Under the pieces are notes generated by a model. It saw nothing but the letters and a program-made list of their open reading frames with translations, did no database searches and was not told the DNA's origin. Positions 46,219 through 58,596 of a DNA stretch of 64,000 nt are shown piece by piece; position 1 is the first letter of the stretch, and each line of letters begins with the position of its first letter. The stretch spans positions 4,278,001-4,342,000 of the forward strand of contig OY755177.1 of NCBI GenBank assembly GCA_963576735.1. The letters are read 5' to 3'. A program made the position numbers and the translations under genes. Source of the DNA: Bedellia somnulentella. Taxonomy: Eukaryota; Arthropoda; Insecta; Lepidoptera; Bedelliidae.

Positions 46219-46557
46219 AAACGATCACGCCGTATAGCCCCAAAGGGGATGGCAGAGGTACTAATGCTTCAGAACATCACGTAACATTGTCACCTGGTGT
46301 TCATAACAGCGAAAGTGTATTCACATGATAGGGGGCAGGCCGATCTCCGTTTTGTATAAATACACTGTCATATGACAAAGCCATGTGGCAGACTTAGGCA
46401 TGTTGGTTTTCTCGTGATGTTTTCCCTCACTTTTAACACATGATAAATTAACCACACATAATACTTTAGAAAAGAAAAATTGGAGTAGGTCCGTCCCAGG
46501 ATTTGAACTGTCATCGTCTGCACGATAAGCGGTTTTATACCGACTGAGCTTTCACGG
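46219..46557 (-). repeat. SINE-A, full-length but diverged
   Basis: It runs from ACGATCACGCCGTATAGCCC to TTTCACGG, with small deletions in the body. Confidence 0.7.
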
Positions 46558-48148
46558 AGCTATGACTAATAATTTGCAGAAAATAATGTTTTACTGGAAA
46601 ATTAATTATTAATAAATTAATCGAATCAGTTTAAAAATATATGGTTCGACATCATTGTATACGATAGTCTTACAACTGACAAAACTAAACGAATCAATAT
46701 GTATGAATAATGAATACTTGTTCTTGGCAAGTTAGTGAAATATGTTATTTCACATAAAATTGAAATATATGTTACCGTATAGTATTACAAATGGTTTTTT
46801 GATGACACGCCTTACGAAACAGTTGAAATAACTTACAAGAACTTACAGCGGAAGGCGTACACCGTTTTTCATAGACCTCTACTTATTTTAGAATGTTGAA
46901 TTACTTTTACCTGTGGTCATTTATTATACTTTATGATGGAAATTGATAAGAGGTGATTAGTGGCATATTTATTTAATTTTATATTGATTTAATCAAAAGA
47001 AAAAACTATTAGCTTTTAAGCTTTATTTAATATTTCATTTTTACAAATACGGAATTATCTTTAGTTGATTAGCATATAAAAAGAACCATATAATTTTAAA
47101 ATTTCAAATATGTTATATGTTTGACTATGGTTTGAATGTCAAAATTAAGACAAAAAGATTAAAAAGCAATGTACTTATTAAAAGAGAACAGTCTTACTCT
47201 TATCTATGTGTATTTTTACTAGCATAAATTGCATGATGAAGCACAACAATATGTTAAAAAGATCGGAAAGACATACGCAATCTAAAATGAACAAATCTAA
47301 AACATTCTTATTCAACTCAAGACATAATCAGAATCAAAAACATACTCCAAATCAAATCCATTAGTCACCCTTCGTTACATTCTAAAAAATCATGCCTATT
47401 TCGAGATGCACTAAACATATTCATAACATTTTACATCAGCACCTCATATATGATTAATGCGCCCCATTTCGGCCTCTCACTGACTCCTCCATATGTCCCC
47501 TTCAAACGACATCCACCTGACTCTTAAACCCGGATCGTTTCACATAAACCAGCTAATAAATCCCAGCCCACGAACGTAATTTTTTTCACTGCGTATGTCA
47601 CTCGTCTACGTCATTTACCCTTTTCAAAATAAATCACAACAATACCAACATGTACACTTCCGTATGGCTTATCCACCCGTAGTCGTTTGTCGAAAATGAA
47701 TCTTCATTGTAGCAAGATACGTTTTAAATTCGATTGACTTTGTGGTATCAGTTCGGAGATATTACCTGTTGTACGCACACCTTTCACAATACAAATAGCT
47801 ACGTATATTTTCAAAGCCATTTCACACGAAATTAAACATGTGGGAGTGAATGAATTCGACTTAATTTTGAGTTCGATATGTAACTATAAAGTACTCGTAA
47901 CTCAAAGTTATTTATGTAAAATATTGGTTTCGCGTTATACATTTTCATTTCTTTTCAAAGAAAGAATATCATTTCATTACAAATATAATGAGAAATCTTT
48001 CGTTTTTAAATAAGTAACAGTAAATAATATGCCTAACTTTTCACTGCTCAATGGAGTTTTAATCTGTTGGTACAAATATTTAATATGCACCTATAGATTT
48101 ATGAACTATGTTTATTAAAATTATTATTTTAACGAAGTTTTAAATCAA
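46558..48148. other. Long AT-rich intergenic stretch
   Basis: I find no supported gene or repeat here. Confidence 0.3.
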
Positions 48149-48312
48149 TACGGCGGCGGCGATAGGCCTGCCCCTATCACGTGAGTACACTGTCCAAACA
48201 AAACGTGGGTACCTTCTCTGGACACTAGAACGCTGCCATGTGAGTTCAGTAGTATTGGGACCTCTACCAACCCCTTCGGGGATAAACGGCGTGAACGTTT
48301 TTGTTTATGTTT
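48149..48312 (+). repeat. SINE-A variant subfamily, 5'-truncated
   Basis: It carries the GGTACCTTCTCTGGACACTAG variant and ends GGCGTGAACGTTTTTG. Confidence 0.7.
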
Positions 48313-48363
48313 TAAATCAAAACAATGAATTAGTTTGTTCTTATTAAGTTTTTGTAAGTGCAA

Positions 48364-48535
48364 CGGTATGGGGCTTTAAAAAGTGTTTTTGGGGCGATGG
48401 GGTTAGAGACCCATCACCAACAATATTTTATTTATACTATCTTGTCCTCTATCAACTTCTAAATGTGGCTGAGGGGTCTTTAGCGCTAAAACTCTGGTTA
48501 CCCATATTTGGGATTTATGGCCGTGAGTATATGTT
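48364..48535 (+). repeat. Repeat B, 5'-truncated
   Basis: GGTATGGGGCTTTAAAAAG through AGAGACCCATCACCAACAA to GGCCGTGAGTATATG. Confidence 0.65.
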
Positions 48536-49375
48536 TAAATATGTATTAATTTGAACCCAAAACGAAAAAAATCTTTCAGAGAAAATTAACAATATTATTA
48601 GAGAGAGAGAATTACGTTACATTACATTGCTTGGTGCCACATGTAATTTATGAATTGAATCAATATTTTAGTCCTCCCTGATTTCGAATCCATACTTTCT
48701 TGCACCCAAATCCCAAACCTTTCCAACTACACTACTAAGATAACCAATAAAGACTTATTCTACAACACTTGCATCGATTAGTAAATGACTATCACACATG
48801 GCACATAATAACCCAATCACTTTAAACGATCACAAGTGAATCGAATAGTATTAACCACTTGAACTAGACATTCACACATCACGCCCGTATTAAAATCAGA
48901 CGATCATTCCAACAGTTCCGCCACTCCAGTCAACTTGAGCAGTCATGTGTTTGACAGCTGTGATGTTATCCGATGCTTCAGCGCGTCACATCTTTAGCAT
49001 TTCAATAAAATTTCTGGATATATGTTTGGCCGATGATGCGAGTAATAAGCTAGTTTTACTTGAATATTTTGTGTCTCCGTACATGTGCGAAATGGTGGCG
49101 GGAATGTTTGATTTATTTAAAAAACAATATATTTTATTTAAAATTATTACTATAAAACATACAGCTGGAAATGATAATGATTTAAATGGCAACATCAACT
49201 GTTGTAAAATAATGCCTTATTTATTTTTGCCTACTTATGTGCCCGTCTAATCAAAGATGCCTTAAATTTAACCGCGCAAAACTTAACCGCTATTTCATTT
49301 CTCAAGCTTCTATACCATACCACTTTCATTTGTGGCTGGTTCACTAAAAAACAAGAGATATTTTGTAAAACATAG
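48536..49375. other. Unannotated stretch
   Basis: A 101-codon plus-strand frame at 48945-49250 is the longest ORF. Its second half turns low-complexity and no family is recognised. Confidence 0.25.
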
Positions 49376-49623
49376 ATACATACATAATACTCACGGCTAT
49401 AAATCCCTAGAAGGGGTAGCCAGAGCTAAGGAATTAGAAATACCTAAACTACTTTTAGAAGTTGCTTGGGGAAAAGATGGTAAAGTAAAGGTTGTTGGTA
49501 ATGGGTCTCCAATTACATCACCCAAAAATCCCTTAAAAGCCCCAATACTGTTAGTCGCCTCTTACGTACACCCATCGGTAGAAACGGGGTAGTGCTATTC
49601 TAAGCCAACACTTCACGGCAAAG
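49376..49623 (-). repeat. Repeat B, full-length copy
   Basis: It runs from CATACATAATACTCACGGC to GCCAACACTTCACGGC with few changes. The 86-codon frame that crosses it is incidental. Confidence 0.75.
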
Positions 49624-50371
49624 ATTTAAAAAGATTCGATGTAGTCATTTTGTACTTCGTTAAATTTATTTACTGCCGTGTTTAAGGATTAGAAAGAGGA
49701 AGGAAGAAAGTAAAACAGTAAAATAAATTTAAAGAATAGAGATAATATGGATGATTATGCCAGTAGAGAAGACCAAGGAGAAGACATTAAGTTCTAATAT
49801 TGCATATTACGTCGTTAGTTTTAAAAATGATATTAAATTTATCAAATAATAAAATGAAGTTGGTAACAATGAGAATATATATAAAAAAGATATTTGAAAA
49901 AAAAAACTGTACTATAAGCACTACTTTCTTATTCTTCTGACTTTATCTTTTATCTTTTGTTATTGTGATAGACACTCAAACCCCGCAATAAAAATATTTA
50001 TCCACAACGTTACATACTCAAACCATGATATATATCCACCACATTATTTCTTATATCTCAGACAAATAGCCAAGACCATTTTGTAACACTTGAGAGTAAC
50101 GATTAAATTTTGTGCTGATTTGAAAAAAGAACTTAAAATAAAATAGAAAATAAAAAACAGAGACAACATTTTTAAAAGAGGCGGTGTATCTGCTAGAACT
50201 GGTTGCTCAGACGGTCCCAAGTGGCAAACATTGGAGTCTTAATGCGGAGAAAAGTAGACAGCGAAAAAAAAACAGACAAAGAAAGACGGTATCTTTGTAT
50301 TTTTTATTTAAGTGAAATTTTGAATTTGAGTTGACGTATTTTTGTGTTAACATCAAATTGTTTTATTCTTA
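49624..50371. other. Unannotated AT-rich stretch
   Basis: No gene or recognised repeat is seen. Confidence 0.3.
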
Positions 50372-50612
50372 ACATACATATACTCACGGCTATAAATCCC
50401 TAAAAGGGGTAGCAAGAGCTGTGGAATTAGAAATTCCTCAGCCACTTTTGGAAAGTTGCATGGGGAAGAGATGGTAAAATAAAGGTTGTTGGTGATGGGT
50501 CTCCAACCGCATCGCCCAAAAATCCCTTAATAGCCCCAATACAGTTAGTCGCCTCTTACGTACACCCACCGGAAGAAATGGGGTAGTGCTATTCTAAGCC
50601 GACACTACACAG
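50372..50612 (-). repeat. Repeat B, full-length, near consensus
   Basis: This is one of the least diverged copies in the window, from CATACATATACTCACGGC to GCCGACACTACACAGC. Confidence 0.8.
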
Positions 50613-51518
50613 CTAATTTTATTTTTATTCTTAACTTAGTTGAAATTCTTATAATTTTAGATAGATTTTAAAGACCAACAACCTTGAATAAAAGCACCAA
50701 CACTGTAGTAAAAATTATTTTTTTCAAATTTAAAAGTCTCTTATATTAAAATCGATCATGCACAGAGAGGTTGCGACAGCTACCAATTCAATTACTCTTA
50801 AGCTAATTTAAAAGACAAGAGAAGTATAGTAGTCTAATAAGGGATTTCTCGCCGTGAGTTTCCAACATTATTTCGTACAAATTAAAAGCACAGTATCTCT
50901 TAGTTACTTAATATGATAAACAATAACTAGGAATGGAAGAGTGATATACCACTGACACATGAATATTTAATAATAACTCACCCCAACTCAAATTCAGTTT
51001 GAGATTTTAATAATAAATACATTACAAATTAAATTTTAACTTAGTTGTTCATCTACATTACCACTCAAAAGCATCTTAAATTCATCCGAGGCTATGCGAA
51101 AAATATTGTGAATAACACTGCACAGTTATTAACATAAAACGGAGAAAAGCAAATTCTCAAACAAATAATTTAAATTCAATATAAAACATATGCAAATCAT
51201 AAAATAAAAAATTGATAAAGATTTTGCCAATATATGAATTTTACCTATTCCTTGTGAAACTTAAGGCGCAATGGAGCCGTTCGAGTTCCAATTGTATTAA
51301 ACAAATAACTCATCAAGCCGGAATAATGGATCCTACACCTACAGGAATCTTCACAACATTAATTAGTTGTCAGAAAAATTGGACTGACCAACGACATGAG
51401 TGAGGTTAACAGGTCCTTGAAGTAATTGATTTGGCCAATTAGGCTGCGGTGATAAATCGGGTGGCACAGACAAATTAATGAATTTATTGACAACTAATTC
51501 TCAGGCTTTATTATAACT
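50613..51518. other. Unannotated AT-rich stretch
   Basis: No supported gene. A 63-codon plus-strand frame at 51212-51403 shows no family features. Confidence 0.25.
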
Positions 51519-51897
51519 CAAACCGTTCATGCCGTATATCCCCGGAGGGGTTGGCTGAGGTATTAATACTTCTAAAAATCACGTGACATTATCACCGGTT
51601 GTTCAGAGTACTCGTATAGGTACTACGTATGCAGAGTATACGTTTTGCTTTACGTACAGTGTACTCACGTGATAGAGCGAAAGACCTTTCGCCGTTTTTG
51701 TACAAATTCGCTGTCACACGACTAACTACAGCTCAGCCATGTGGGTTTCCTCACGATGTTTTCCGTCACTGTTAACAGCTATAATCAAATAACCACACAT
51801 TGATGATAGATTGACTTTAAGAAAAACATATTTGTGTAGGTCCAACCCGGGATTCGCACCCTCATCGTCTGCACGATAAGCGGTACTTGTATTCTAC
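51519..51897 (-). repeat. SINE-A, full-length with a small internal expansion
   Basis: It extends from CCGTTCATGCCGTATATCCC to the head at CACGATAAGCGG. About 25 extra bases around GTATAGGTACTACGTATGC interrupt the body. Confidence 0.7.
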
Positions 51898-51900
51898 ATC

Positions 51901-52030
51901 ACATACATACATACATACATATACTCACGGCTATAAATCCCTAGAAGGGGTAGCCAGAGCTAAGGAACTAGAAATTCCTCAGTCACTTTTGAAAAGTTAA
52001 GTGGGGAAAAGATGGCAAAATAAAGGTTGA
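51901..52030 (-). repeat. Repeat B, tail half
   Basis: A (CATA)n tail of five units leads into the tail half, which stops at AAATAAAGGTTGA. Confidence 0.7.
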
Positions 52031-52139
52031 ATAAGGCATTCTACATCACGACTACAACTATTTTTCAAATAGTTTAGCATTAGCATGGTAATGAAGATAG
52101 TCAATGCATACTGTTATTTTTTAGGTCAACATATAATCA

Positions 52140-52340
52140 GCATACATTCATATACTCACGGCTATAAATCGCTTGAAGGGGTAGCCAGATCAAGAGAATT
52201 AAAAACTCCTCCTTGGTAATGGGTCTCCAACCGTATCGCCCAAATCCCTTAAAAGCCCCAATACCGTTAGTCGCCACTTACGTACACCCACCGGAAGAAA
52301 TGGGGTAGTGCTATTTTAAGCCGGCACTACACAGCATAAT
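52140..52340 (-). repeat. Repeat B with internal deletion
   Basis: Both ends are present, but about 45 bases of the AGTGGCTGAGG region are missing. Confidence 0.7.
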
Positions 52341-52557
52341 ATACTCAGCTGATATAATCATTAGCCCAGACCCACAAACTTTAACCTTTTCAAATGTCTT
52401 GTGATTGCAATAATGTTTTGAATCATTATGTTACTACTGAAATACCAGCTACGGTTTACATACTGTATTTATTTTTTGAATCTAACTAAACAGTTTGAGT
52501 GTATGTTATTACAACTACAAGTCATTTTTATCTTGCTTACTTATGATGCATACTAAA

Positions 52558-52618
52558 TACATACATATTGTCACAGCTTTAAATCCCTACAAAGGGTAGC
52601 CAGACCTTCAGAAGAATA
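52558..52618 (-). repeat. Repeat B, tail scrap
   Basis: TACATACATATTGTCACAGC and AAAGGGTAGCCAGACCTTCAG remain. Confidence 0.5.
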
Positions 52619-52792
52619 AACATATTTTAATGCCGTCGTTTCAGATTTAATCTAGTGTTCGAGTCAATACTGGACATTAAATCTCCTATGAAACCTTCTT
52701 CTATAGATATTACATGATTAGACTTACTTTATTTTATAAAAAAACAAAACCACATAGATTTTAATCCTATACATTTGAAATCTTTGCTTTGC

Positions 52793-53041
52793 TGTGTAGT
52801 GTTGGCTTAGAATAGCACTACCCCTTTTCTTCCGGTGGGTGTACGTAAGAGGCGACTAACGGTATTGGGGCTTTTTAAGGGATTTTTGGGCGATGCGGTT
52901 GGAGACTCATCACCAACAACCTTTATTTTACCATTTTTTCCCCACGCAACTTTCAAAAGTGGCTGAGGAATTTCTAATTCGTTAGCTCTGGCTGCCCCTT
53001 CTAGGGATTTATAGCCGTGAGTATATGTATGTATGTATGTA
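52793..53041 (+). repeat. Repeat B, full-length, near consensus
   Basis: It runs from GCTGTGTAGTGTTGGCTTAG to GCCGTGAGTATATGTATG with three TATG units. Confidence 0.8.
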
Positions 53042-53189
53042 CATTTGAAATATTAATTGTTGTAAAGGTAAATAAAACTTGCTTAAATATATGGCTTTAA
53101 TAGACTCGAGCCTCTTAGTGAGGGTATATAAAGACTATGGTCATGTATTAAACCAATCATGGCTAACATTACCATGGTCACGTTAACAT

Positions 53190-53440
53190 GACTCCACGCT
53201 CATGCCTATATTCCCAGTAAGGTATACCAACAGATTAGTATCAAAACTTCTCATGACATTGCCACCTGGTGTACAGAGTACCTACGTTTTGACATTACAT
53301 GACAAAATACAACTGAGCCTTAGAAAGTATTCTATTATCTGCAATACCTACGTTTTGATTGGGCAGTGTAATACACTGTCACATGACAAAATACAACTGA
53401 GCCTTAGAGTATTCTATTATCTGCAATACCTAGGTTAAAA
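53190..53440 (-). repeat. Decayed SINE-A with internal tandem duplication
   Basis: ATGACAAAATACAACTGAGC followed by TTAGA and TATTCTATTATCTGCAATAC occurs twice, near 53299 and 53383. CACCTGGTGTACAGAGTACC marks the SINE-A origin. Confidence 0.55.
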
Positions 53441-53471
53441 ACCTTGTCAATACGTGTAACGGTTATTCCTC

Positions 53472-53626
53472 AAACACAAATATGCATACTCACACGTATT
53501 GGATAAATTTCTGGATTTTCAGAATAAGAAATTTCATCGTCACTTTTGGAAGTATCACTTAAAAAGCCATCAAACACTAAGTCGCTTCTAAAAAAGTTAG
53601 TGCTATTCTAAACCGGCACTAAATAA
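53472..53626 (-). repeat. Repeat B, decayed
   Basis: TGCATACTCACACG and GTGCTATTCTAAACCGGCAC are recognisable. Confidence 0.5.
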
Positions 53627-53746
53627 ATAAATACCTCACACTAACTATGCCCAAAACTAAATTCCAAAAACTTTATAAATCTACAATTTGTTGACCACTT
53701 TAACAATAATGAGAGGGTAAATTCAAATTCAAATCATTTATTTCGG

Positions 53747-54068
53747 GCAACCGTGATAGCCCAGTGGGTAGAACACTCGGTTATCGTGCAAACGACTAGT
53801 GTTCAAATCCTGGGTCGGGCCTACACCAATTTGTCTTTTCTAAAGACATATGTGTGGTTAATTTATCATGGTTGTTAACGGTGAGGGAAAACATGTGATA
53901 GTGTATTCGTACAAAACGGCGATAGGCCTGCCCCCTATCACTCGAGTACACTGTCCATGCAAAACGTGGGTACTCTGAACACCAGGTGACAAAGTCACGT
54001 GATGTTCAGAAGTATTAGTACCTCTGCCAACCCCTTCGGGGATATTCGGCGTGATCGTTTATGTTATG
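53747..54068 (+). repeat. SINE-A with internal deletion and target duplication
   Basis: TTATTTCGG at 53738-53746 recurs at 54069-54077. The tRNA-like head and 3' end are near consensus, but about 45 bases are lost at AAAACATGTGATAG. Confidence 0.85.
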
Positions 54069-54077
54069 TTATTTCGG

Positions 54078-55617
54078 ATAATAATAAATCCATATCACAT
54101 AATAGAAGAAATTAAGTATAAATGTCAAATATAAGAAAATTAAGAAAGTAAAGTAAAATAAAGGACTTTCACTTTAGGAGTCCCAGTGGCATAGTTCTCT
54201 TTTACAGGACTAAAAAAGAGATTTGTCGTCTTATCATAAGCCACTTTTTCCATACATCTTCATCATACGTATATTTTAAAGAATATTGTACGAATAACAA
54301 TGTAATTCGTTTCCTAACTTCAATTCGCTTCGTAATGGGTTCTTGATGTTGAATTTTCTTTACCATTCACTTAAGTAAGGAGTTACTTAAACTATGAATG
54401 TTAACAGATAGCAGTTTTTGTAGCTACTTGTTTATCTTTCACTGAAAGGTAATTTTTGATTCATGAGTTCAATAAAAGAAAAACACCAAATTCATTGTTT
54501 CATCATACTTATGATCATCATAATCAGATTTTAATAGAAATAAAAGAATACGTTCATTTTTATTTTTATAGCAAAGTATTTATAATTTTTACTCATTTTA
54601 GTGAAATCATAGGTCTTGCGTTAAAAACATTAAAATATACCATTTATATTTTTTTTAGTATTAAATTTAATTTGTTCGTCTAGTATATATTTGATCAACT
54701 AATATATAATATATTTTTATTAAAAGAGACGATGAAGTTTATTATCGTGATAGAAAGTTGTTTGCCCATCGCATATCTTTCACCTTTTAAGAGGCTTTGT
54801 GTTCTAAATATTTTATATGCCACCCGTGAAAATATATAACAAACCTATTTTTCAATTCAAATCATCAATTCAAGGATTTCAACGGAAAAAAGTAACTGCT
54901 TTTCCCGCTATTGAGCACCATTCCCTAATGAGCACGATTTACATCCATTCATTTCAATGACGACATTTGAAAAGCTTTCTCATTCATAAATGAAGTGAAA
55001 TCTTTAGGATTTTGCCAGCAAAATTTAAGTAGGGCCGGGTTTACAAAATAATTTATGAGACCACGTTCCGTTGTTGGCTTTCCGGCATTCTTTATATCTT
55101 TTACAAACGGAACCAAAGGGCCAAAATCCTATTTAACTTTGATACCAACATTTATATGTAAAAAATAAAACATAATAATTAATATAAAAACGTTGTAAAA
55201 GTACAAAAAAAGAGAAATGGTCAGCTAAAAAAAACATCAAGGAGTATATTAAAACTCATGGTAGTTTTTAAAGGTTCAAGTGAAATAGTAAAGAAAAATT
55301 AAAAAATTTCGCTGCCCAGTAAGTGAACTTTTTATTGGCACTTAAGTTCTGGAAAGACGCCAAGTTTAACGCAAATATCTTTATCAGTTCTGGAGCTAAT
55401 TGCCTATTACTGACAGACCTACAAATGGCATAAAAGTTCCTACCCAACTTTCCTAATACAGACCATTACAAACTTACTGCTCTTTCTTTGTTGAACTTTA
55501 ATTATTTCCACAGCAAAGTCAGAAATCAACTTAACAGCTCCTACAAACTAAAGTTGAAATTCGATTACCGAAGAAATTAAAGTGCTATAAAGACCAGCAT
55601 TTAACTGGTCCAAAACT
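54078..55617. other. AT-rich stretch with possible exon-like signals near 55.5 kb
   Basis: No gene is firmly supported. Splice-like sites on the minus strand at about 55360-55560 are discussed as a finding. Confidence 0.25.
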
Positions 55618-55647
55618 TACCACTTCGAATTCGGTATTGTAAAGTTT

Positions 55648-56022
55648 TCATGTCAAGCACTCCATGTTACAACACTGAAACTGTTTTATCGTATCATCCA
55701 GGAAGCGAGCGGCTTCAAATAGAACACGGTTTCGAACTGCTATGAGATTCGGGATAGATCGGGAGATGACGGGAACAACCGACGCGTCTGGACTCCCGCA
55801 GCTGACTGAGGCAGATCTGTGAACGGAGACTGCGTAATAGAACGACATCCCTACAGATTGCTGTAAGGGAATAAACGCTAATAAATTACGAACATCGTTC
55901 GTACGCGCTCTGTTCTTGATTACTTTGAAGCAAACCGGTAACATGTGACACGCAATCCAGATGATATTGCCAATGAGAAGGTAAAATAACATAGGTATAT
56001 ACCGCAGAGATTGTGAATCATT
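55648..56022 (-). CDS. Unidentified ORF, possible exon
   Basis: A 114-codon frame starts at the ATG at 55992 and is open 30 bases further upstream to an acceptor-like GCTTTTTCAG ending at 56023. The first 22 residues (MLFYLLIGNIIWIACHMLPV) are hydrophobic and could be a membrane segment. The rest is rich in Ser, Val and Arg. The sequence is richer in GC and CpG than its surroundings. A strong donor-like G|GTAAGT lies at 55617, 30 bases beyond the stop, so exon and ORF do not end together. I recognise no family. It may be a coding exon, part of a non-coding transcript or a decayed transposon piece. Confidence 0.25.
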   Translation of the reverse strand, partial: NDSQSLRYIPMLFYLLIGNIIWIACHMLPVCFKVIKNRARTNDVRNLLAFIPLQQSVGMSFYYAVSVHRSASVSCGSPDASVVPVISRSIPNLIAVRNRVLFEAARFLDDTIKQFQCCNMECLT

Positions 56023-56497
56023 CTGAAAAAGCTAGCTATACTAGAGCTAGACGGGATTATTAGACCGTGATGGACTTCCTGAAATTTACGTAATGAGATG
56101 CTTGTTTGTACGAACCATATTTTCCAGGGATTTCTTGTTTGTTGACATCGTTTGGGAACATGTGGATAATAATGAAGTTTGTTGATTGAAATTTTAGGTA
56201 GGGTTATTATTGTTGACTAAATTATTAAATGGATTATGAATTGGAAAAATATTAATAATGGGTTTTGAATTATTTATAGGTAGGTCATGCATGTGTCACA
56301 ATTAAAAAAAGATAAAGAATCTTTTCTTGAAACAAGAAATTCTGTCTTACGAAAAGTATTTCATAAGTTATTTTGATCGTTACATAGAGAACTTACTCGT
56401 TACTAAATATACCAGAAACTAAACGTACTCCAATACAAAAAAAATATTTATAAAGTCCGCTAAAAACTACTTGTTAAAATCCCTGCCCATACGCCCT
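56023..56497. other. Unannotated AT-rich stretch
   Basis: No gene or recognised repeat is seen. Confidence 0.3.
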
Positions 56498-56645
56498 AAG
56501 AGGTTCCGAGTCCAAAATGTGAAGAATAAAAGGGCATGTATAAAATGATTGATTAACGTCAACAAAGCTTCAAGACTTTGCCAGGATCGTACAAAATGGC
56601 AATCGATAGCCCCTTTGTACCACGATGCAAGCAAATAACGTGATT
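56498..56645 (+). repeat. RTE LINE 3' fragment
   Basis: GAAGAATAAAAGGGCATGTA and TGCCAGGATCGTACAAAATG match the RTE end. The final hairpin is decayed. Confidence 0.6.
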
Positions 56646-57484
56646 GTTTGTATATGGTTATTCTTACTTTCCACACAATAAAATATAGTACCTACTAAGT
56701 GTTATTTTAGTGTATATGGTACTTAGTAAGAAATATGGGAAAACAGAAGAGGACATACCAAATAGTTATCACACCGCTTGTTCCAATTCTTTTGCAATAA
56801 AACAGGAAAAATATTTGATTTCCATTTCTATTTTCATATTGCAGACGATGTGTGCAAAGCTCTTCCGGCAAGGCGGTCCGGAGCTCTTAGATATAAGAAC
56901 TTGAGTCGCAACTCATTTACAGATTCAAGAAACCGTGACCGGTGCCCGTCGACCGAGTACTATGAATAGTGTAAACGTTATTAACAATTCATTTCCTTGT
57001 TTAGATTATTAAAGATGGTTGTACTGAAACACTCACGTTAATGATAAATCGAGCCGTTGAATGGTAGCAAATTATAAGTATGTACTTAACCTTTAAGAAC
57101 ACGCGATGTTTAGGACAACATACGCGTTGGGTCTAGAAGTACCCATATGAATTTACATATACATCAGATTCTCTAAAAAATTTTTTTAAAAATATTTTAA
57201 ATTTTAAGGAAACACATTATAATATTCATGATAAATATTTATCAAGCTAACAAAAAACTGTCCTTCGACAGTTAGGATTATTTTTATCCAATTAACAATG
57301 TCATACATAGAATTATTCAGGCATATGTGTAATGTACTAAAAGCTAACAAAAGAGGCAACTACTGACTGATTTGTATTTTAATCTAATCAAAAACAAGTA
57401 ATTCTAAGGAAAAGATACAAAAACTCATTAAAGAAAAAATACTGTCAGTTCTTGAAACATACTATTCTAAACTTATGTTAAAAA
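56646..57484. other. Unannotated AT-rich stretch
   Basis: Two overlapping short plus-strand frames around 56710-56969 show no family features. Confidence 0.25.
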
Positions 57485-58273
57485 CTAGTGGATCGTCCCA
57501 GCTTCGCACGGGTAGCGTTGTTTTTTTAAATATCTGAGGTTTCTTTCTTCAGTCACTGCTCAAACATTGTGAAATTCAGCGCAATGTTTTCAATTTATTA
57601 AATTTATAGCACTCCCTTAAACAGTGTAGTTTGGTGATTTTGAATGCGCTTTAATGAACGTTTCAGTTTTTCCGTTTAATAGCAAATTTTGGCATAAAAC
57701 GCTATGAAGTATTTATAACAATCTAAAAAATAAATCATTACGTGTTGTAGGATGCAACTACTGGCGCCATCTAGTATTTTATAAGTTAATTAGTAACGAT
57801 TCGGTTTTGGTCACGGGCGCGATGGCTTATTTTATGTATAATTTCGGTGTTTCTCTACCGATTTCTATGATTCTTTTTTTATTGAATAGGTAATAATGTC
57901 ACCTTATTTAAATTAGGGATGAGTGAGAGGTTTACAAACGTAAGAGTAAACAAATACAATCAGAATGTTCCGAACTGTCGAGTCAACCGTAAAAGATAGA
58001 CATAAACTGTTGAGGATTTTTTTTAGATAATTTTATGGAGAATATTTCCGTCATACATGATTTCTATGTAAGTTTAACCATTAAGGCTGCACACGCGACG
58101 GAAGCTTAAAAAATGGAGTAGCTTCTCCCGTTTTCCCAAAATTTCCCCAAATTCCCCTTTACTACTCTGCTGAAAAGTATACAAAAACCTGCGCAGGAGT
58201 ATGAAGAATAATTGTACCAAGTTTTCTTAAAATCCGTCGAGTAGTTTTTGTTTCCATAAGGAACATACAAACC

Positions 58274-58306
<33 letters not shown>

Positions 58307-58426
58307 CAATTTTACTGATTGCATTTTTGGCATCAGTATCGATCCCTAATCACCACCTGATAGTTATTTTGAAAATATATTTCATGTACAGAATTGACCT
58401 CTCTACAGATTTATTATAAGTATAGA
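57485..58426 (-). mobile_element. Non-autonomous Helitron
   Basis: In minus orientation it starts A|TCTATACTTATAATAA at 58426 and ends CCACTAG|T at 57485. The microsatellite appears as (GACA)n at about 58274-58304. Confidence 0.8.
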
Positions 58427-58549
58427 TTAATCTTTGGGTAGGCATGATGGAAAATAAGTTACTGCTACCAAATAAGGCTTGCAAATAGTTTTCTTGCAAG
58501 ACAATAGTGCTATTTCATTCTTCGATTTGGAATAATAGTCGCATCATCC

Positions 58550-58555
58550 TTTATT
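58550..58555 (-). promoter_or_regulatory. Polyadenylation signal of the 72-residue gene
   Basis: AATAAA on the minus strand, 42 bases past the stop codon at 58599-58597, a normal distance for a short 3' UTR. Confidence 0.5.
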
Positions 58556-58596
58556 TTTGGAGCACTAGGATCAGCATCATCTGCACTATGCAAAAG

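Noticed and set aside
46833..46880. Tiny minus-strand exon with ATG (MKNGVRLP) and a GTAAGT donor
   Set aside because: No downstream exon in phase could be found.
48945..49250. 101-codon plus-strand ORF
   Set aside because: No recognised motif, a low-complexity second half, and no gene signals around it.
51901..51925. CRISPR-like or satellite array from clustered CATA repeats
   Set aside because: These are LINE/SINE tails of a few 4-base units. No spaced direct-repeat array exists in the window.
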